This document shows, piece after piece, positions 52,868 through 63,909 of a stretch of 64,000 nt of DNA. The notes under the pieces are model-generated. The model saw nothing but the letters and a program-made list of their open reading frames with translations. It did not search any database and was not told where the DNA came from. The translations under genes were made by a program, and so were the position numbers. Each line of letters starts with the position of its first letter. Position 1 is the stretch's first letter. The DNA is from Falciphora oryzae (lineage: Eukaryota; Ascomycota; Sordariomycetes; Magnaporthales; Magnaporthaceae). Location of the stretch: contig JNVV01000013.1 of assembly GCA_000733355.1 (NCBI GenBank), positions 221,323-285,322 of the forward strand, read 5' to 3'.

Positions 52868-54288
52868 CTTGCGGCGGAATCTTGCCGGTTCCTGTTGTCT
52901 TTTCTGCTGCTTTTTACACGTGAACGGGATTTGTTCGTGCTCTCGAGCGTTGTGGTGCCAATCAGCCTCTTGGGGCAAGTATGACGATATTCCCTACAGC
53001 TCCAACTCCATGCGCGTCGATGCCTGCTTTCAAGGGCTCTTTTATCGTGCGGCGCCAGTCGTCTGTCACCGCCCCAGCACGACGGACATCTCAGGTCGGG
53101 GTCTTCAAGCGACCCTCTGGCCGAAGATAGAACATCTGCCCGTTGTTTTGTACGTCGTAGACCACCGAAGCCTGACAGAGTTCTGCTGCCGGATCTGACT
53201 CTGCCGACCCTGCCACCCATGGGATGAAGGGTGCATGCACAGTGCTATAAGGCATTGCCGCCATGACCTGAAGTTCAAGGTTATCTGGGCGAGGGCGACA
53301 AAATACCGCCACTGAGTAGAGCAATCGTATTTCGTACTACTTCGTGCGTATATTCTCGTATTAATGGATATGCTTCGCGTAAGGCGAGGCCCGGGCTTGG
53401 TTCCCAACTCAAGGATTTATGCATGTATAGCAGTCTCCTGGAATCCCTGGCCACGCATGTACATACACGCCCAAAGACTCTGGGTGAAACGGGCCGGTTT
53501 ATTTGTTCGGTGCTCGTGCTCGGTGCTTGGTGTGCGGACCACGCAAGCCCTACCAAACGGTTGAAACGGTCATCCAAACGAATACAGACAAAGGATGAAT
53601 CCCTCGCGGATTCGGGGATAGTCGAAAAGTCCGGGAGGGCCTGGGTGATGTCGGACATTGCAGATGAAGAAGACACTCTCAGCAAAGACTCGACGCCGTC
53701 GGTCCTAGCATGACGCATGGCGTGTTGCGTTGTTTTCACGACCGAGTTGTTTCGGATTGTATCGACCATGGCACGTCAACGGACCCCAGACCACATTGTT
53801 TCGTTTTTGTTCGCTTGCGCATATGATGACTGCCCGCCTAGGTAGGGGCTATAAGGTTCCGGCGGGAGCCATGCAGAGTAAGGCTACGAGACGCCGGTCG
53901 GTGTGTCAAGATGCAGGGACTTGAGGCCCAGCGTCGGGGCATTCGTTGTCGTCCACTTGACGGCATACCTGATCCAAGGGACAACACGGACTGAACATCT
54001 ACGACAGCTCGCTGAAAAAGGGTGAAAGGAGAGAAAATATCATGTATAATGTTTTATTCCCAAGTCCATGATTTGGCCCTCGCTTCTTTTCTGACCCCGA
54101 TGACGGCGCACGATTATAATGAGTTCTTGACCCGCACGATGTGATTGGGCGGATAGACCCCACCCAGCCCCTTGCAGCGATCGGTGGGGAGGTCATACAG
54201 GTGCATGGAAATTCAGAATCGACGCCGCATGGATGTTTCTCAGCAGAGCTTCCATTGAGCTGCCAAAACGGCCTCATAGCAGCTATCG
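52868..54288. other. Divergent promoter region
   Basis: This 1.42 kb lies between the acyltransferase and COQ6 genes. ORFs to 162 codons (53281-53769, minus) lack any family resemblance. I see no gene. Confidence 0.5.
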
Positions 54289-55923
54289 ATGCTCAATACA
54301 GCATCTACAACGCGGCACCTGTGCCGCAGGTGCAGCCGCCTCGCCTGGCAAAGGTCGACAAGATCCTATGCGACCTCGACCAAGCCCGACATCTACGATG
54401 TTGTCTGCGTGGGAGGTGGTCCCGCCGGCCTGAGCCTGCTCACGGCTCTTCGTACGCCATCTGCTGATCCCCGGCCTGATCCTCCGACCCGCGACTAATA
54501 CATATCTTGCCCTTCCTCCACAGGCTCGAATCCCGTCACGGCCGGCCTGCGCGTGGCCCTGGTGGAGGCGCAGGACCTCTCGAAGCTGAGGGCATGGGAC
54601 CTGCCGCCCGGCCAGTACTCAAACCGCTGCAGCTCGCTTACCCCGTCTTCCGCGAATTTCCTCAACTCCATTGGTGCGTGGTCACACCTGCGGCGCCGGC
54701 GCGTACAGCCCTTCCACGAGATGCAGGTTTGGGACGGCGTGTCTGGCGCGCGAATCGAGTTCGACTGGGGCACCGCCGCGACTGGATCACCAGGGGCGGC
54801 AGGGGAATATAGATCGGATGGTGGGGACATGAATAGTAGCAGCATCAGCAGTCAGACGATCGCATATATGGTCGAGAACCTGAACCTGACGTCAGCCCTG
54901 CTCCGCCGCCTGGAGGAGCTAGGCGGTGTTGCCGTCTTTGACGGCGTCCGCGTGGAGGGCATCGGCTATGGCGAGAACACGCCGGAGATGGACATGTCGC
55001 AGTGGCCCGTGATTAGCCTAACTGGCGAGAGGCAGCTGTGGGCGCGCCTGCTGGTCGGGGCTGACGGCGCAAACAGCCCCGTGCGGACATTTGCCGGCAC
55101 TGAGGCCCGCGGCTGGGACTACGAGCGGTACGGCGTCGTGGCTACGCTGAAGCTGGGCGACGCACAGGGAGTCAAAGCCATGACGCTGGCCCAGAGCGGT
55201 GGCAGCGAGACGGCGTATCAGCGCTTCCTGCCCACAGGTCCTGTCGCGGCTCTCCCGCTGCCGGACAACCATGCCACACTGGTCTGGTCGACGACGCCCG
55301 AGAAGGCCGCGGTGCTCAAATCGCTGGCGCCCGCCGACTTCGTCGCCATGGTCAACGCGGCGTTCCGCCTGAGCCCCACGGATCTCGAGTATATGCACAC
55401 GCTGTCGGCGGGCCAGGCCGACGAGCTGGCCTGGCGGCTGGAGCACACGGCGCCGATGACGGCCGCGGAGCGCGAGAACCCGCTCGCGATCCCGCTGCCC
55501 GTGGTCGGGGTGCAGGAGGGCACGGTGGCGTCGTTCCCGCTGCGCATGCGGCACGCCGACTCGTACGTGGGCGAGCGCTGGGCGCTGGTGGGCGACGCGG
55601 CCCACACGGTGCACCCGCTCGCGGGCCAGGGCCTGAACGCGGGCCAGGGCGATGTCGAGAGCCTGTCGCGGGCGCTGTCGGCCGCCGTTACGCGCGGCCA
55701 GGACCTCGGCTGCCGCCTGGCGCTGGAGCCGTACGAGTCGGAGCGGTACGCGGCCAACCATGTGGTGCTGGGCGTCTGCGACAAGCTGCACAAGCTATAC
55801 TCGATCGAGTGGGCCCCTGCCGTCGCAGCGCGGTCCCTTGGGCTTGGAGCCGTCAATGCCACAAGGCCACTCAAGGACTTTTTGATGCGCCAGGCTGCGG
55901 GCAACGGATTCAAGATTCTGTGA
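54289..55923 (+). CDS. COQ6: Ubiquinone biosynthesis FAD-dependent monooxygenase COQ6, mitochondrial
   Basis: Exons 54289-54451 and 54524-55923 give 520 residues. Residues 1-29 are Arg/Ser/Thr-rich without acids (RHLCRRCSRLAWQRSTRSYA), a mitochondrial presequence. The FAD ADP-binding motif DVVCVGGGPAGLSLL follows directly, then RVALVEAQD. The DG motif LLVGADGANSPVR and the GD motif LVGDAAHTVHPLAGQGLNAGQGD are intact. COQ6 hydroxylates the coenzyme Q ring at C5 on the matrix face of the inner membrane, in the Q-biosynthetic complex. Length and the C-terminal RPLKDFLMRQAAG match fungal orthologues. The splice restores LLTALRSNPVTAGLRVALVE, so the first exon is secure. Confidence 0.93.
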
Positions 55924-57326
55924 TGCTGGGAAGTAGATCAGATGTGAGTGTGTATCTATTACCGTACCACCATCCCATGGGACCCGTCCATATGATGTGC
56001 ACCTCGGAGAATCCGATGTGTTCTTGCACATGATATCTGCCCGGCTAGGCCGGCTGAGTAGAGCAGGCTTTCCATACTTCTTCCCCATATGACCCCGACA
56101 CCCTCATGGCTAGCGTCGCTGGGCTCGGATACCCGTCTCGATCGAACGGGCACGGCAAGCAAGAGCAGAGTACAGTCTATGCCTCACAATGCCGTCAATC
56201 AGCAAACGCCAAACCACCTGACACGTCAGTATCGACTCTGTATTGCAGAGTAATTCACCCGCTGATAAGATCTCCCTGTTCAACTATTGTATCCCCCATT
56301 GATCCATCACAATTTTCCGGTGGTGGCAGCCGGCAGCAGGCGTCAATAGGCATGCTCCTATTCCTCTCACACCATCCATCTCCAGGCCAGGGGTATATAT
56401 GCCTTTACTTTCTAGTCTTCTTTCCGATAATCCAATGCTATTTTGTGAATTATTGACAGCCTTCCTATTTTCAGCCCCTCTCTAGAGCAGCGGGAGGCAA
56501 GAAGTGGGTTGGTTCCGTGGCCCCCAAGGTGCCCTTGCTCCTCGTATTGTGTATAAGTGCTTCCCCGCAGTCTCTTTTGTCCACAATAGGCCACAATAGA
56601 GGGCAAAGTACAATAGGCACGATACACACAAAACCTTTTCGAGGAAACCACGTCTCTACTCAAAGTGGATCTATTGATCGGGTTTCTCGCGTATTGGAGG
56701 CCACAACTTCGCCTTGGAATTTTCCGCTTTCTTGTACTCAACCATCACCTCTCTCACCCTCTCACCACCCACCCCCTCTCCTCCACCACCGCCCTTCTTC
56801 AACTCTCCACTGCCCGTCCGGCATATCCTTTTCTTTCGTGCCCTCCTCTACCTCAACCTCTCAACCTCCATCCGACACCATCATCACAACAGAGGCTGAG
56901 CATTGCTGCCTCGCGCCTGTCTTTCTCGTCTCTTTTCACAAAGTCAGATCTACCTGCTCCGCGGATCTTAGAGATCCAAACAGCCTGTTCGAAGCCTTCT
57001 CTGAAAAAGGAAATCCTGACTGAGATATCTGCCAGTAGCCGTTGCTTGGTTCGAGTATTGAGTATCACCATCTGCAAGCATACCCACAACCACACTCTTC
57101 TTTAATAATTCCGCCAACACCCGCGACCTCCATCACCTCGGCCATCACCGGCAACAAGCTCAGCGACTCTCAGCTTGCTGGATCCGCACGAGATTAGTAC
57201 TGTCCGTACGTCATCTGTCAGAAAAAAAAGAGCATCGGCAACCGTCGAGAACAAGGAAAGGTCCCTTCTGTCTTTCAATATCTCCCCCACTGTTTTGACT
57301 GCATCTTCCTGCTGTCCACCGCGACA
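55924..57326. other. Intergenic region and pyrimidine-rich leader
   Basis: The left part is the COQ6 3' flank. From about 56700 to 56880 the plus strand is a long C/T-rich tract, typical of a fungal promoter or transcription start, followed by about 450 bp of probable 5' UTR with upstream ATGs (for example 56714). No conserved ORF is visible. Confidence 0.45.
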
Positions 57327-59120
57327 ATGTGCTTTCAAGAGTTCATCGGCTACTCCTGTGGCCACTGCTCCATGGCCATCCTCCGGCCCTGCCCGCTTAC
57401 GACTTCGGAGCACAAGAACCCGGTCTGCGACCTGCAGCCCACGAGGCCCTTCCTCCTCGACGAGATGTGCCCCGTCTGCTCGCGACTGATGCACTCCAGG
57501 GCCGTCCTGATCCAGGAGTGGGAGCACCACTTCCTCCACGAGCGCGGCGCCTGCGGCTGCGACGTCATCTTCCCGGACCTTGTCCGTCCGCGCGTCATCG
57601 GCGGCGCGTCCGTCTTCCAGAAGAATCTCCAAGAGGGCAACCATGAAGCCAGCCAGCAGCAGCAGATCACCGCCGGCCCCGCCACTACCGAGAGCAGGAA
57701 GGCCCCTCCCATCTTCGAGCGGGTCGTCGGCCCCGAGGGCCAGGTAGCCTACGCTGTCCGCCTCTCCAGCCTCTTCGCCGCCGAGTGGGTGGACGACCAC
57801 GCCGAGCTGCACCGCAAGGGTGAGTGCAACTGCAACGCCGACTTCAACCACTACAAGCCCGAGTGGGCGGAGGATGCCACCGAGCCCCAGCATCACTGCC
57901 TCGACTGGCAGCAGCGCCACCGGCTTCCGCAGCCACAGCAGGTCCAGCCCAGCGGCTGTGACAGCACCGGCTCAGTCCCTCAGATCTCTCTGACCCAGCA
58001 GCAAGATGTTCAAGACCATGTCCAGCTCCACGCCGACCACCACCACGAGCAGGAGCACAAGGAGCAAGCTCAGGCCAAGGATGACACCCAAGAGGAGCAG
58101 ACGCGTATTCACTTTGCCACGCCGGTGTGCCCCAGCAAGCGCCCGGTCGGCCGCCGCTCCGTCTCGGTCGACATCACGCGCTCCATCACGGCCACCTGCG
58201 ACGACGAGGACTACGAGGACCTGAACTCGTCCAGCCCCGCCGGCGGCTCCTCGGCCTCGGAGGCGGGCGAGCCGCACCTCTACCACGCTCGCCGCCGCCA
58301 GCGCCGTGCCTCGAGCATCGACATGCATCTGAACTCGTCCTCCTCGGAGCAGTCCCACGGTAGCCCCAGCGACTGCGATATCAGCGGCAGTGCTGGCCTT
58401 GGCGTCCAGGACTCTGGTGAGTTTGGCAACTTGAGCAAGGCTACCCATGACGCTCCCAAGTCCGTCGCTGCCACCAACCAGGCTCCCGCCGTGGTCCCTC
58501 GTCGCCATGTGACCTTCAGCGACGCCGTCCAGTGCCAGTGTGCCCGCGGCTCCGACGTGCCTGTCTCGACCGGTGGTTCCGACATCGCCTCGGCCAAAGG
58601 TATGCTGCCCACCCCGCCCTTGTCTGAGCCCGGCCTCGGCGGCGACCAACAGTTCCCGCCCGGCCCCACGGACAGCCCATTCTGGGGACCGTGCATCTTC
58701 CCGAGCCCGGAGGACGACGTCTTCCGCAGCGCTGCTGCAGCCGTCCAGCAGCAGGGCCAGACGCAGCCCCCCGATACCACCAGCAACGCCATGGGCCAGA
58801 TGCAGCTCCAGCCCCCGTCCCAGCAGCCGCAGACCACCGCCACCCAGACCGAGTGCTCCCGGGGCCTCCCGGTCGACAAGGTCAACGCGCTCACCTCGTT
58901 CCCGCCGCTGGGCTTCCCCAGCGGCGCGGTCGCGGTCCGCGGCGACGGCGCGCCCGCCATCATCGCCCGGCAGCTGGCCAAGGGCCCCACGTGCAAGCCC
59001 ATCGCGGGCCTGCCCATCGGTGCTGGCCCCGAGGGTAAGTTCCGCCACATGCCCTCCTTCGGCGACTGCTCCCTCAGGAAGAAGTACCCTCCTGGCGTCC
59101 GTACCCGGCTGTACAACTGA
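57327..59120 (+). CDS. Uncharacterised 597-residue protein with N-terminal Cys-rich module and long disordered tail
   Basis: The intronless gene has strong coding bias. Residues 1-85 contain paired Cys: YSCGHC, PVCDL, MCPVCSR and GACGCD, plus His in HHFLHERG, suggesting a metal-binding fold. A second small cluster, GECNCNADFNHY, lies near residue 168. The rest (from about 185) is low-complexity, rich in Gln, His, Ser and Pro, with a possible phosphorylation-type segment RRRQRRASSIDMH and a MLPTPPLSEP motif. The C-terminus is again ordered (CKPIAGLPIGAGPEG, FGDCSLRKKYPPGV). I recognise no family. No signal peptide or TM is seen. Nuclear or cytosolic regulatory function is only a guess. Confidence 0.72.
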   Translation: MCFQEFIGYSCGHCSMAILRPCPLTTSEHKNPVCDLQPTRPFLLDEMCPVCSRLMHSRAVLIQEWEHHFLHERGACGCDVIFPDLVRPRVIGGASVFQKNLQEGNHEASQQQQITAGPATTESRKAPPIFERVVGPEGQVAYAVRLSSLFAAEWVDDHAELHRKGECNCNADFNHYKPEWAEDATEPQHHCLDWQQRHRLPQPQQVQPSGCDSTGSVPQISLTQQQDVQDHVQLHADHHHEQEHKEQAQAKDDTQEEQTRIHFATPVCPSKRPVGRRSVSVDITRSITATCDDEDYEDLNSSSPAGGSSASEAGEPHLYHARRRQRRASSIDMHLNSSSSEQSHGSPSDCDISGSAGLGVQDSGEFGNLSKATHDAPKSVAATNQAPAVVPRRHVTFSDAVQCQCARGSDVPVSTGGSDIASAKGMLPTPPLSEPGLGGDQQFPPGPTDSPFWGPCIFPSPEDDVFRSAAAAVQQQGQTQPPDTTSNAMGQMQLQPPSQQPQTTATQTECSRGLPVDKVNALTSFPPLGFPSGAVAVRGDGAPAIIARQLAKGPTCKPIAGLPIGAGPEGKFRHMPSFGDCSLRKKYPPGVRTRLYN

Positions 59121-59914
59121 AACCAACAACCGTACTGGATGTTGCGTGACGGGGAAGCGGCAGACAACGAGCTTGCAACACAAACAGCTGCGTCACCTAG
59201 TCGTCTCTCTCTGAGTGCCCGCCTCCGCGATGTGACGACACGGCTTCATCAACATGCTTTTCTCATCATCCCTACTCCCAAGCTCAGGGACTCTTATCCA
59301 CCGCCATGAACATGCCTAAATCTGCTAGATTGACGGTAAGTCCTTCCTTCATTCATTTCCACATCACGCCCTCCCAGGCTGCAGTCAGCACCAGCTAACT
59401 TGCCTCTCCCCCTTGCAGCTCTGATACTCCTACCTCACCCGAGTGCTCAGTCCTCATCTAGCATGTCAGCTACAAGACGTGTCGACAATACGAAACCAAG
59501 AACTCGACCACGGCGAGCAAGAAAAAAGAAAAGGACAAAAAAAAAATCGTGAGAGGGAGTAAGGGAGGTTTGCGTCGTCAAACTCCCTGTGTGCCATCCT
59601 CGACCTGCGCGTTGCTCTTGATTCTACTATGATACAACAACACACAACTGACAAAGGAAAAAAAAACAAAAGCACCCCCCTCTCTCTACGCCCTCATCCC
59701 TCGCATCCTTCCAGGATGGGAGAAGAGAACCCAATCCATCGATGATTTCCCGCACCGCCCACTCACCTGCACTGCCTTTCAAATTTCCATATTTTAAAGT
59801 ATGAACATTTTTTATTGCGCCCATCACATACACTGACGGAATGGCCCAAACCCCCGTTCTTTATCTCTACTCCATCCCCCTGCATGACTTTAGATTTGAA
59901 TTTTATATTCCTCT
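59121..59914. other. 3' flank with an intron-like element
   Basis: This 794 bp lies between convergent stops. It contains a well-formed intron signature at 59336-59418 (GTAAGT donor, GCTAAC branch, TTGCAG acceptor) with no coding context except an 11-codon mini-ORF, so it may be a 3' UTR intron of the 597-residue gene or part of an unseen transcript. The right part is AT-rich. Confidence 0.45.
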
Positions 59915-61535
59915 CTACCGGTCAACCTCGCCTGGAAAGAAGAGGACAGGGATTTTGTTAGTCGACATGATACCATTACCGCAATAGAACAATACAATAC
60001 AATATGCGTTTCTTTCCACACAATTGGCGAAACTGAGACGGGTGAGGGGCATGCTTACCAAACACAAGATCCATGGTACCGATGACGGCCACGGCATCAG
60101 CAAGCAGGTGGCCCTTGGCGACGTGGTCAAATCCAGCAAGGTGGGCGAAGCCGGGCGCCCTGATGGAGACGCGATAGGGCCTCTCGCTGCCGTCACTGAC
60201 GACGTAGACACCCATCTCACCCTTGGGGGCCTCGATGGCCGAGTACGTGTCTCCTGGCGGGACGGCGTAGCCTTTAGTGTAGAGCAGGAAGTGGTGGATC
60301 AGGGCCTCCATGTTCTCCTTCATGGCCGCGCGCGGCGGAGGGGAGATCTTGTAGTCCTCGACCCGGACGGGGCCGGCAGGCATTTTGTTGAGGCACTGGT
60401 GGATGATGCGCAGCGACTGACGGAACTCCTCCATGCGGCAGAGGTAGCGGTCGTAGCAGTCGCCGTTGACGCCCACGGGCACGTCGAACTCGACCTGGTC
60501 GTAGGCATCATAGGGCGCGCTCTTGCGCACATCCCATGGCACGCCTGACCCGCGGAGCATGACACCGGTGAAGGACAGGTTGAGGGCGTCGGCGGCCGAG
60601 ACCACGCCCACGCCCTGCAGACGGTTGATCCAGATGCGGTTGTCCGTCAGCATCTCCTCGGTCTCGTCGATGCGGTCGCCGAACTGCGTCGCCCACTGGT
60701 AAATGTCGTCGAGGAGGCCGACGGGGATGTCCTGGTGGACACCACCGGGCCGTACGTAGGCAGTGTGCAGACGGGCGCCAGAGACCCGCTCATAGAATTC
60801 CTACGGCTTGGGATTAGCACGGGTCCCAGACCGGAGGAAAATGGAGGCGGGGCATACCATCAGCTTTTCTCGCTCCTCGAAACCCCAGAGGAAAGGGGTA
60901 AGAGCGCCGACGTCCATGGCGTGCGATAGGACAGACATGAGGTGGTTTAGGACGCGGGTGATCTCGCCGAACATTGTCCGGATAAACTTTGCGCGCTCGG
61001 GGATCTCGACGTTCAGCAGCTTCTCGACAGCAAGGGCGAAGCATTGTTCGTTGGTCATCATGGAGACATAGTCGAGACGGTCAAAGTATGGTAGAGCCTG
61101 GAGGTACGTCTTGTACTCGCACAGCTTCTCGGTGCCGCGGTGCAGTAGGCCAACGTGCGGGTCGGCCCGCACAATCTCCTCGCCGCTCAGCTCAAGGATG
61201 AGACGCAGCACACCGTGGGCGGCCGGGTGCTGCGGGCCGAAGTTGACCGTGTAGTGGCGCACCTTACGACCCTCGGTGGAGCCCTCGCGCGGCGCCAGGA
61301 CGTGGTCCTCGCCCTCGTGCTCGACACCGTAGGGGTCGGCGGCGGGCTGGAAGTCGCTGTCCACGGGCACCAGGCGCGTCGGCTGGTAGGTGGCGGGCTC
61401 GGCGTAGCGTCTGCGAGGCGTGGCGGAGAAGGATCGTATTGAGGAGGCGGCGAAGGAGGTCTGGGAGGCGATGGCGGGCCGGAGGCACAGGCGCTTCGCG
61501 GCGGCTCGGCCGGCCAGGCGGTAGAGCGAAGCCAT
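59915..61535 (-). CDS. nuo-49: NADH:ubiquinone oxidoreductase 49-kDa subunit (NDUFS2, complex I), mitochondrial
   Basis: Exons 61535-60858, 60800-60059 and 59931-59915 give 478 residues. Residues 1-45 form an Arg/Ala/Ser-rich presequence. The mature part shows [53 protein letters not shown] and [14 protein letters not shown], the quinone-site subunit hallmarks. The last exon is only 17 nt and encodes the invariant C-terminal GEVDR plus stop, completing MDLVFGEVDR across a 126-nt intron. The subunit lies in the peripheral arm of complex I and lines the Q-binding cavity. It is divergent from the AC40 gene, with 771 bp between starts. Confidence 0.95.
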
Positions 61536-62306
61536 TGCGGCTTTAATTCGGGGGGCGGGCAGGGGGGTCGCGGCCGGGTGTCGAGGGGAGGCCGGTCCGC
61601 AGAGAGGTCATGGACGTGAATCCTCTCAGGGCTCTGTGCCTCTGGTAATGGCAGTCGGTCGTCGTCAATTGGACCGAGGGGTGGGCTCGATTTCCGGTGT
61701 TGAGGATCAATCTCGTGGCCGCCGTCATGACCCGAGCTTTGCTTGGGAACGCAGCTCTCGGCGTCCAATCAGGTTTAGTGCCGGGGAACAGAATATCCGC
61801 GACCCCCGCAGCTGGTCACTGGCCAATCAGCAGAAGCAGCACGAAGCCAATCGTCAGGCTTGGAGCCTCCACATTTGAATCTCAGACATTTTCATGGTCC
61901 ATTAGCCTCGTCACTGTTGTGGACAGCAAGGTGCCTAAAAATCTTTACAATAAATACAGCTTGGTATTTCTCATTGCTGTTTTTTTTTTTTTGTCACTCT
62001 TTTTTCCCCCAGTTTTGCAGTGTGAAGTCGTCGCCGGCTCCGGGAGAGTGTGCAGCATGCAGAGTGCGGTATGCGTATGGCAATTGATGTGATCAAGCTC
62101 TGAACTACAATTGAAACCGCCACCGACCCGGCCCCGGACCTCGGCCGGATTCCCCACACTTCCTCGGCCGTGGTGGGGTCGCGGCGTGTCGTGAAGCGCT
62201 AAGAAAAAAAAAGTTGCCGCCAAAAAATTTACTGCCAGTGATGCGCCGCAAAGAAAAAATCCCTTGGCTCCGCACTTCACTGGACTAGTCGGAGTGTGCG
62301 GTCAAG
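61536..62306. promoter_or_regulatory. Shared divergent promoter region of nuo-49 and AC40 genes
   Basis: This 771 bp separates two divergent housekeeping starts. It contains a T-run near 61980 and no TATA box that I would call. No gene is supported inside. Confidence 0.45.
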
Positions 62307-63501
62307 ATGCCTTCAAGAACACAGACAAATCAGGCCGAGCTGGACAGGCGAAAGGTAATTATAAGACAACCTTTACACACAATGTTTGGCCAAGCCCCGA
62401 ACTGACCAGACCCTCTTGCGCGCGCAGATTGTCGGCATCAACAAGGAGACAGTGACCAATGTCTCCTCGACCGACTTCCCCGGCCACTACTTCGGCGAGG
62501 AGCACGCCTGGGACCTCGACCTCTTCTCCCAGTCCTTCAGCATCCAGTTCCACCAGAATGACCCGTTCCACGCCTCCTTCAGCCTGGTCGGCATCGACGC
62601 CTCCATCGCCAACGCCTTCCGCCGCATCATGATCGCCGAGATCCCCTCGCTCGCCATCGAGCGCGTCTTCATATCCAACAACACCTCCGTCATCCAGGAC
62701 GAGGTCCTGGCCCAGCGCCTGGGCCTGGTCCCGCTCAAGGGCTCGCGCGAGGGCCTGCGCCGCTTCATGCGCGTCTACCGCAAGAGCGAGGCCGGCGCCT
62801 TCGACAACTCGTTCGACTTCAACACGGTCAACCTGCGCCTGAGCGTCCAGTGCACCCGCAACGGGGACGCCGCCCCGGGCGAGACCGACCCCGCCAAGCT
62901 CTACCACCACGCGAACGTCTACGCCCGCGACATCGAGTTCCTGCCCGAGGGCCAGCAGGACGCCTGGTTCTCGGGCGACGGCGCCATCGCCCCCGTCAAT
63001 CCGGACATCCTGCTCGCCAAGCTGCGGCCCGGCCAGGCCATCGAGCTCGAGATGCACGCCCACGTCGGCTACGGCTGGGACCACGCAAAGTTCTCGCCCG
63101 TCTGCACCGCCTCGTACCGCCTCATGCCCACCATCGACATCACCCGCCCCATCCTGGGCGCCGACGCCGAGAAGTTCCGCGACTGCTTCCCCGACGGCGT
63201 CATCAGCCTGCACAAGGTCACGGCCGAGGATGCGGCGCGCAAGGGGAGCGGCTACGAGGGCCACAAGGGCGAGGTCAAGGCCGTGGTCGAGGACCCCATG
63301 CGCGACACGGTCAGCCGCGAGTGCCTGCGCCACCCGGAGTTCGAGGGCAAGGTCAAGCTCGGCCGCCGCCGGGACCACTTCATCTTCTCGGTCGAGAGCG
63401 CGGGCCAGTGGGGCAGTGACGAGCTCTTCCTCGCCGCCGTGGCCGAGCTCAAGTCCAAGTGCCAGAAGATGGAGCAGCAAGTCATCAACATGGTCAGGTG
63501 A
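62307..63501 (+). CDS. RPC40: DNA-directed RNA polymerase I and III subunit AC40 (RPC40/POLR1C)
   Basis: Exon 1 (62307-62354) encodes MPSRTQTNQAELDRRK; a 73-nt intron (GTAATT...GCGCAG) leads to exon 2 (62428-63501), IVGINKETVTNVSSTDFPGH. The total is 373 residues. The sequence has the alpha-subunit-like N-terminal domain: VGIDASIANAFRRIMIAEIPSLAIERV, then VFISNNTSVIQDEVLAQRLGLVPL, both highly conserved in AC40. AC40 dimerises with AC19 to nucleate assembly of Pol I and Pol III in the nucleus. The C-terminus (FIFSVESAGQWGSDELFLAAV) is intact. A starting point inside the intron is ruled out because exon 1 restores the conserved AELDRRKIVGIN. Confidence 0.95.
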
Positions 63502-63909
63502 AGAGACAATTCCCCTTTTTATTCATCTTCAGACTTCTCAAATGGCATGTGAAGTTCTCCGCTGTTTATAGTCATCTTTGTCATCTTGTACTTCTGTCCT
63601 GGGGCACATCACCCCGCCGACTCCTGTGTGCGCATTATTTGCATTTCTACATTCCGCATTTCGTAGACTTTCTGATGAAACGGTGTCCAGGTTAGGTAAA
63701 AGGTTTGGCAGGCAAAATATCGATATTTCACGATCGTTTGGATCTCAGGGCTGAGAATGGAGGACATTGCCGGATTTGTTTCTGTCCAAGGTCCATGCTA
63801 CGGTTGCCTGGGTGAGATAAAATAAGTGACCGGCCTCCGTGACAAGGAAAGCAAGCAAGTTTATCAACAACCTGACTGAGTCCCGACCAACCTGAGCTAA
63901 CCTCTATCT
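63502..63909. other. Convergent 3' region
   Basis: This 408 bp lies between the AC40 stop and the UBA3 stop and probably holds both 3' UTRs. Confidence 0.5.

Noticed and set aside
51008..55923. Secondary-metabolite cluster formed by the acyltransferase and FAD monooxygenase
   Set aside because: The monooxygenase is COQ6 with a mitochondrial presequence, and no core synthase gene is nearby.
57972..59183. 403-codon antisense ORF opposite the 597-residue gene
   Set aside because: Low-complexity Gly/Ala/Leu translation, no domain, and the sense strand has better features and start context.
62359..63480. 373-codon antisense ORF opposite the AC40 gene
   Set aside because: Shadow of a highly conserved polymerase subunit; composition is Leu/Ala/Asp/Val repeats produced by GC-rich codons.
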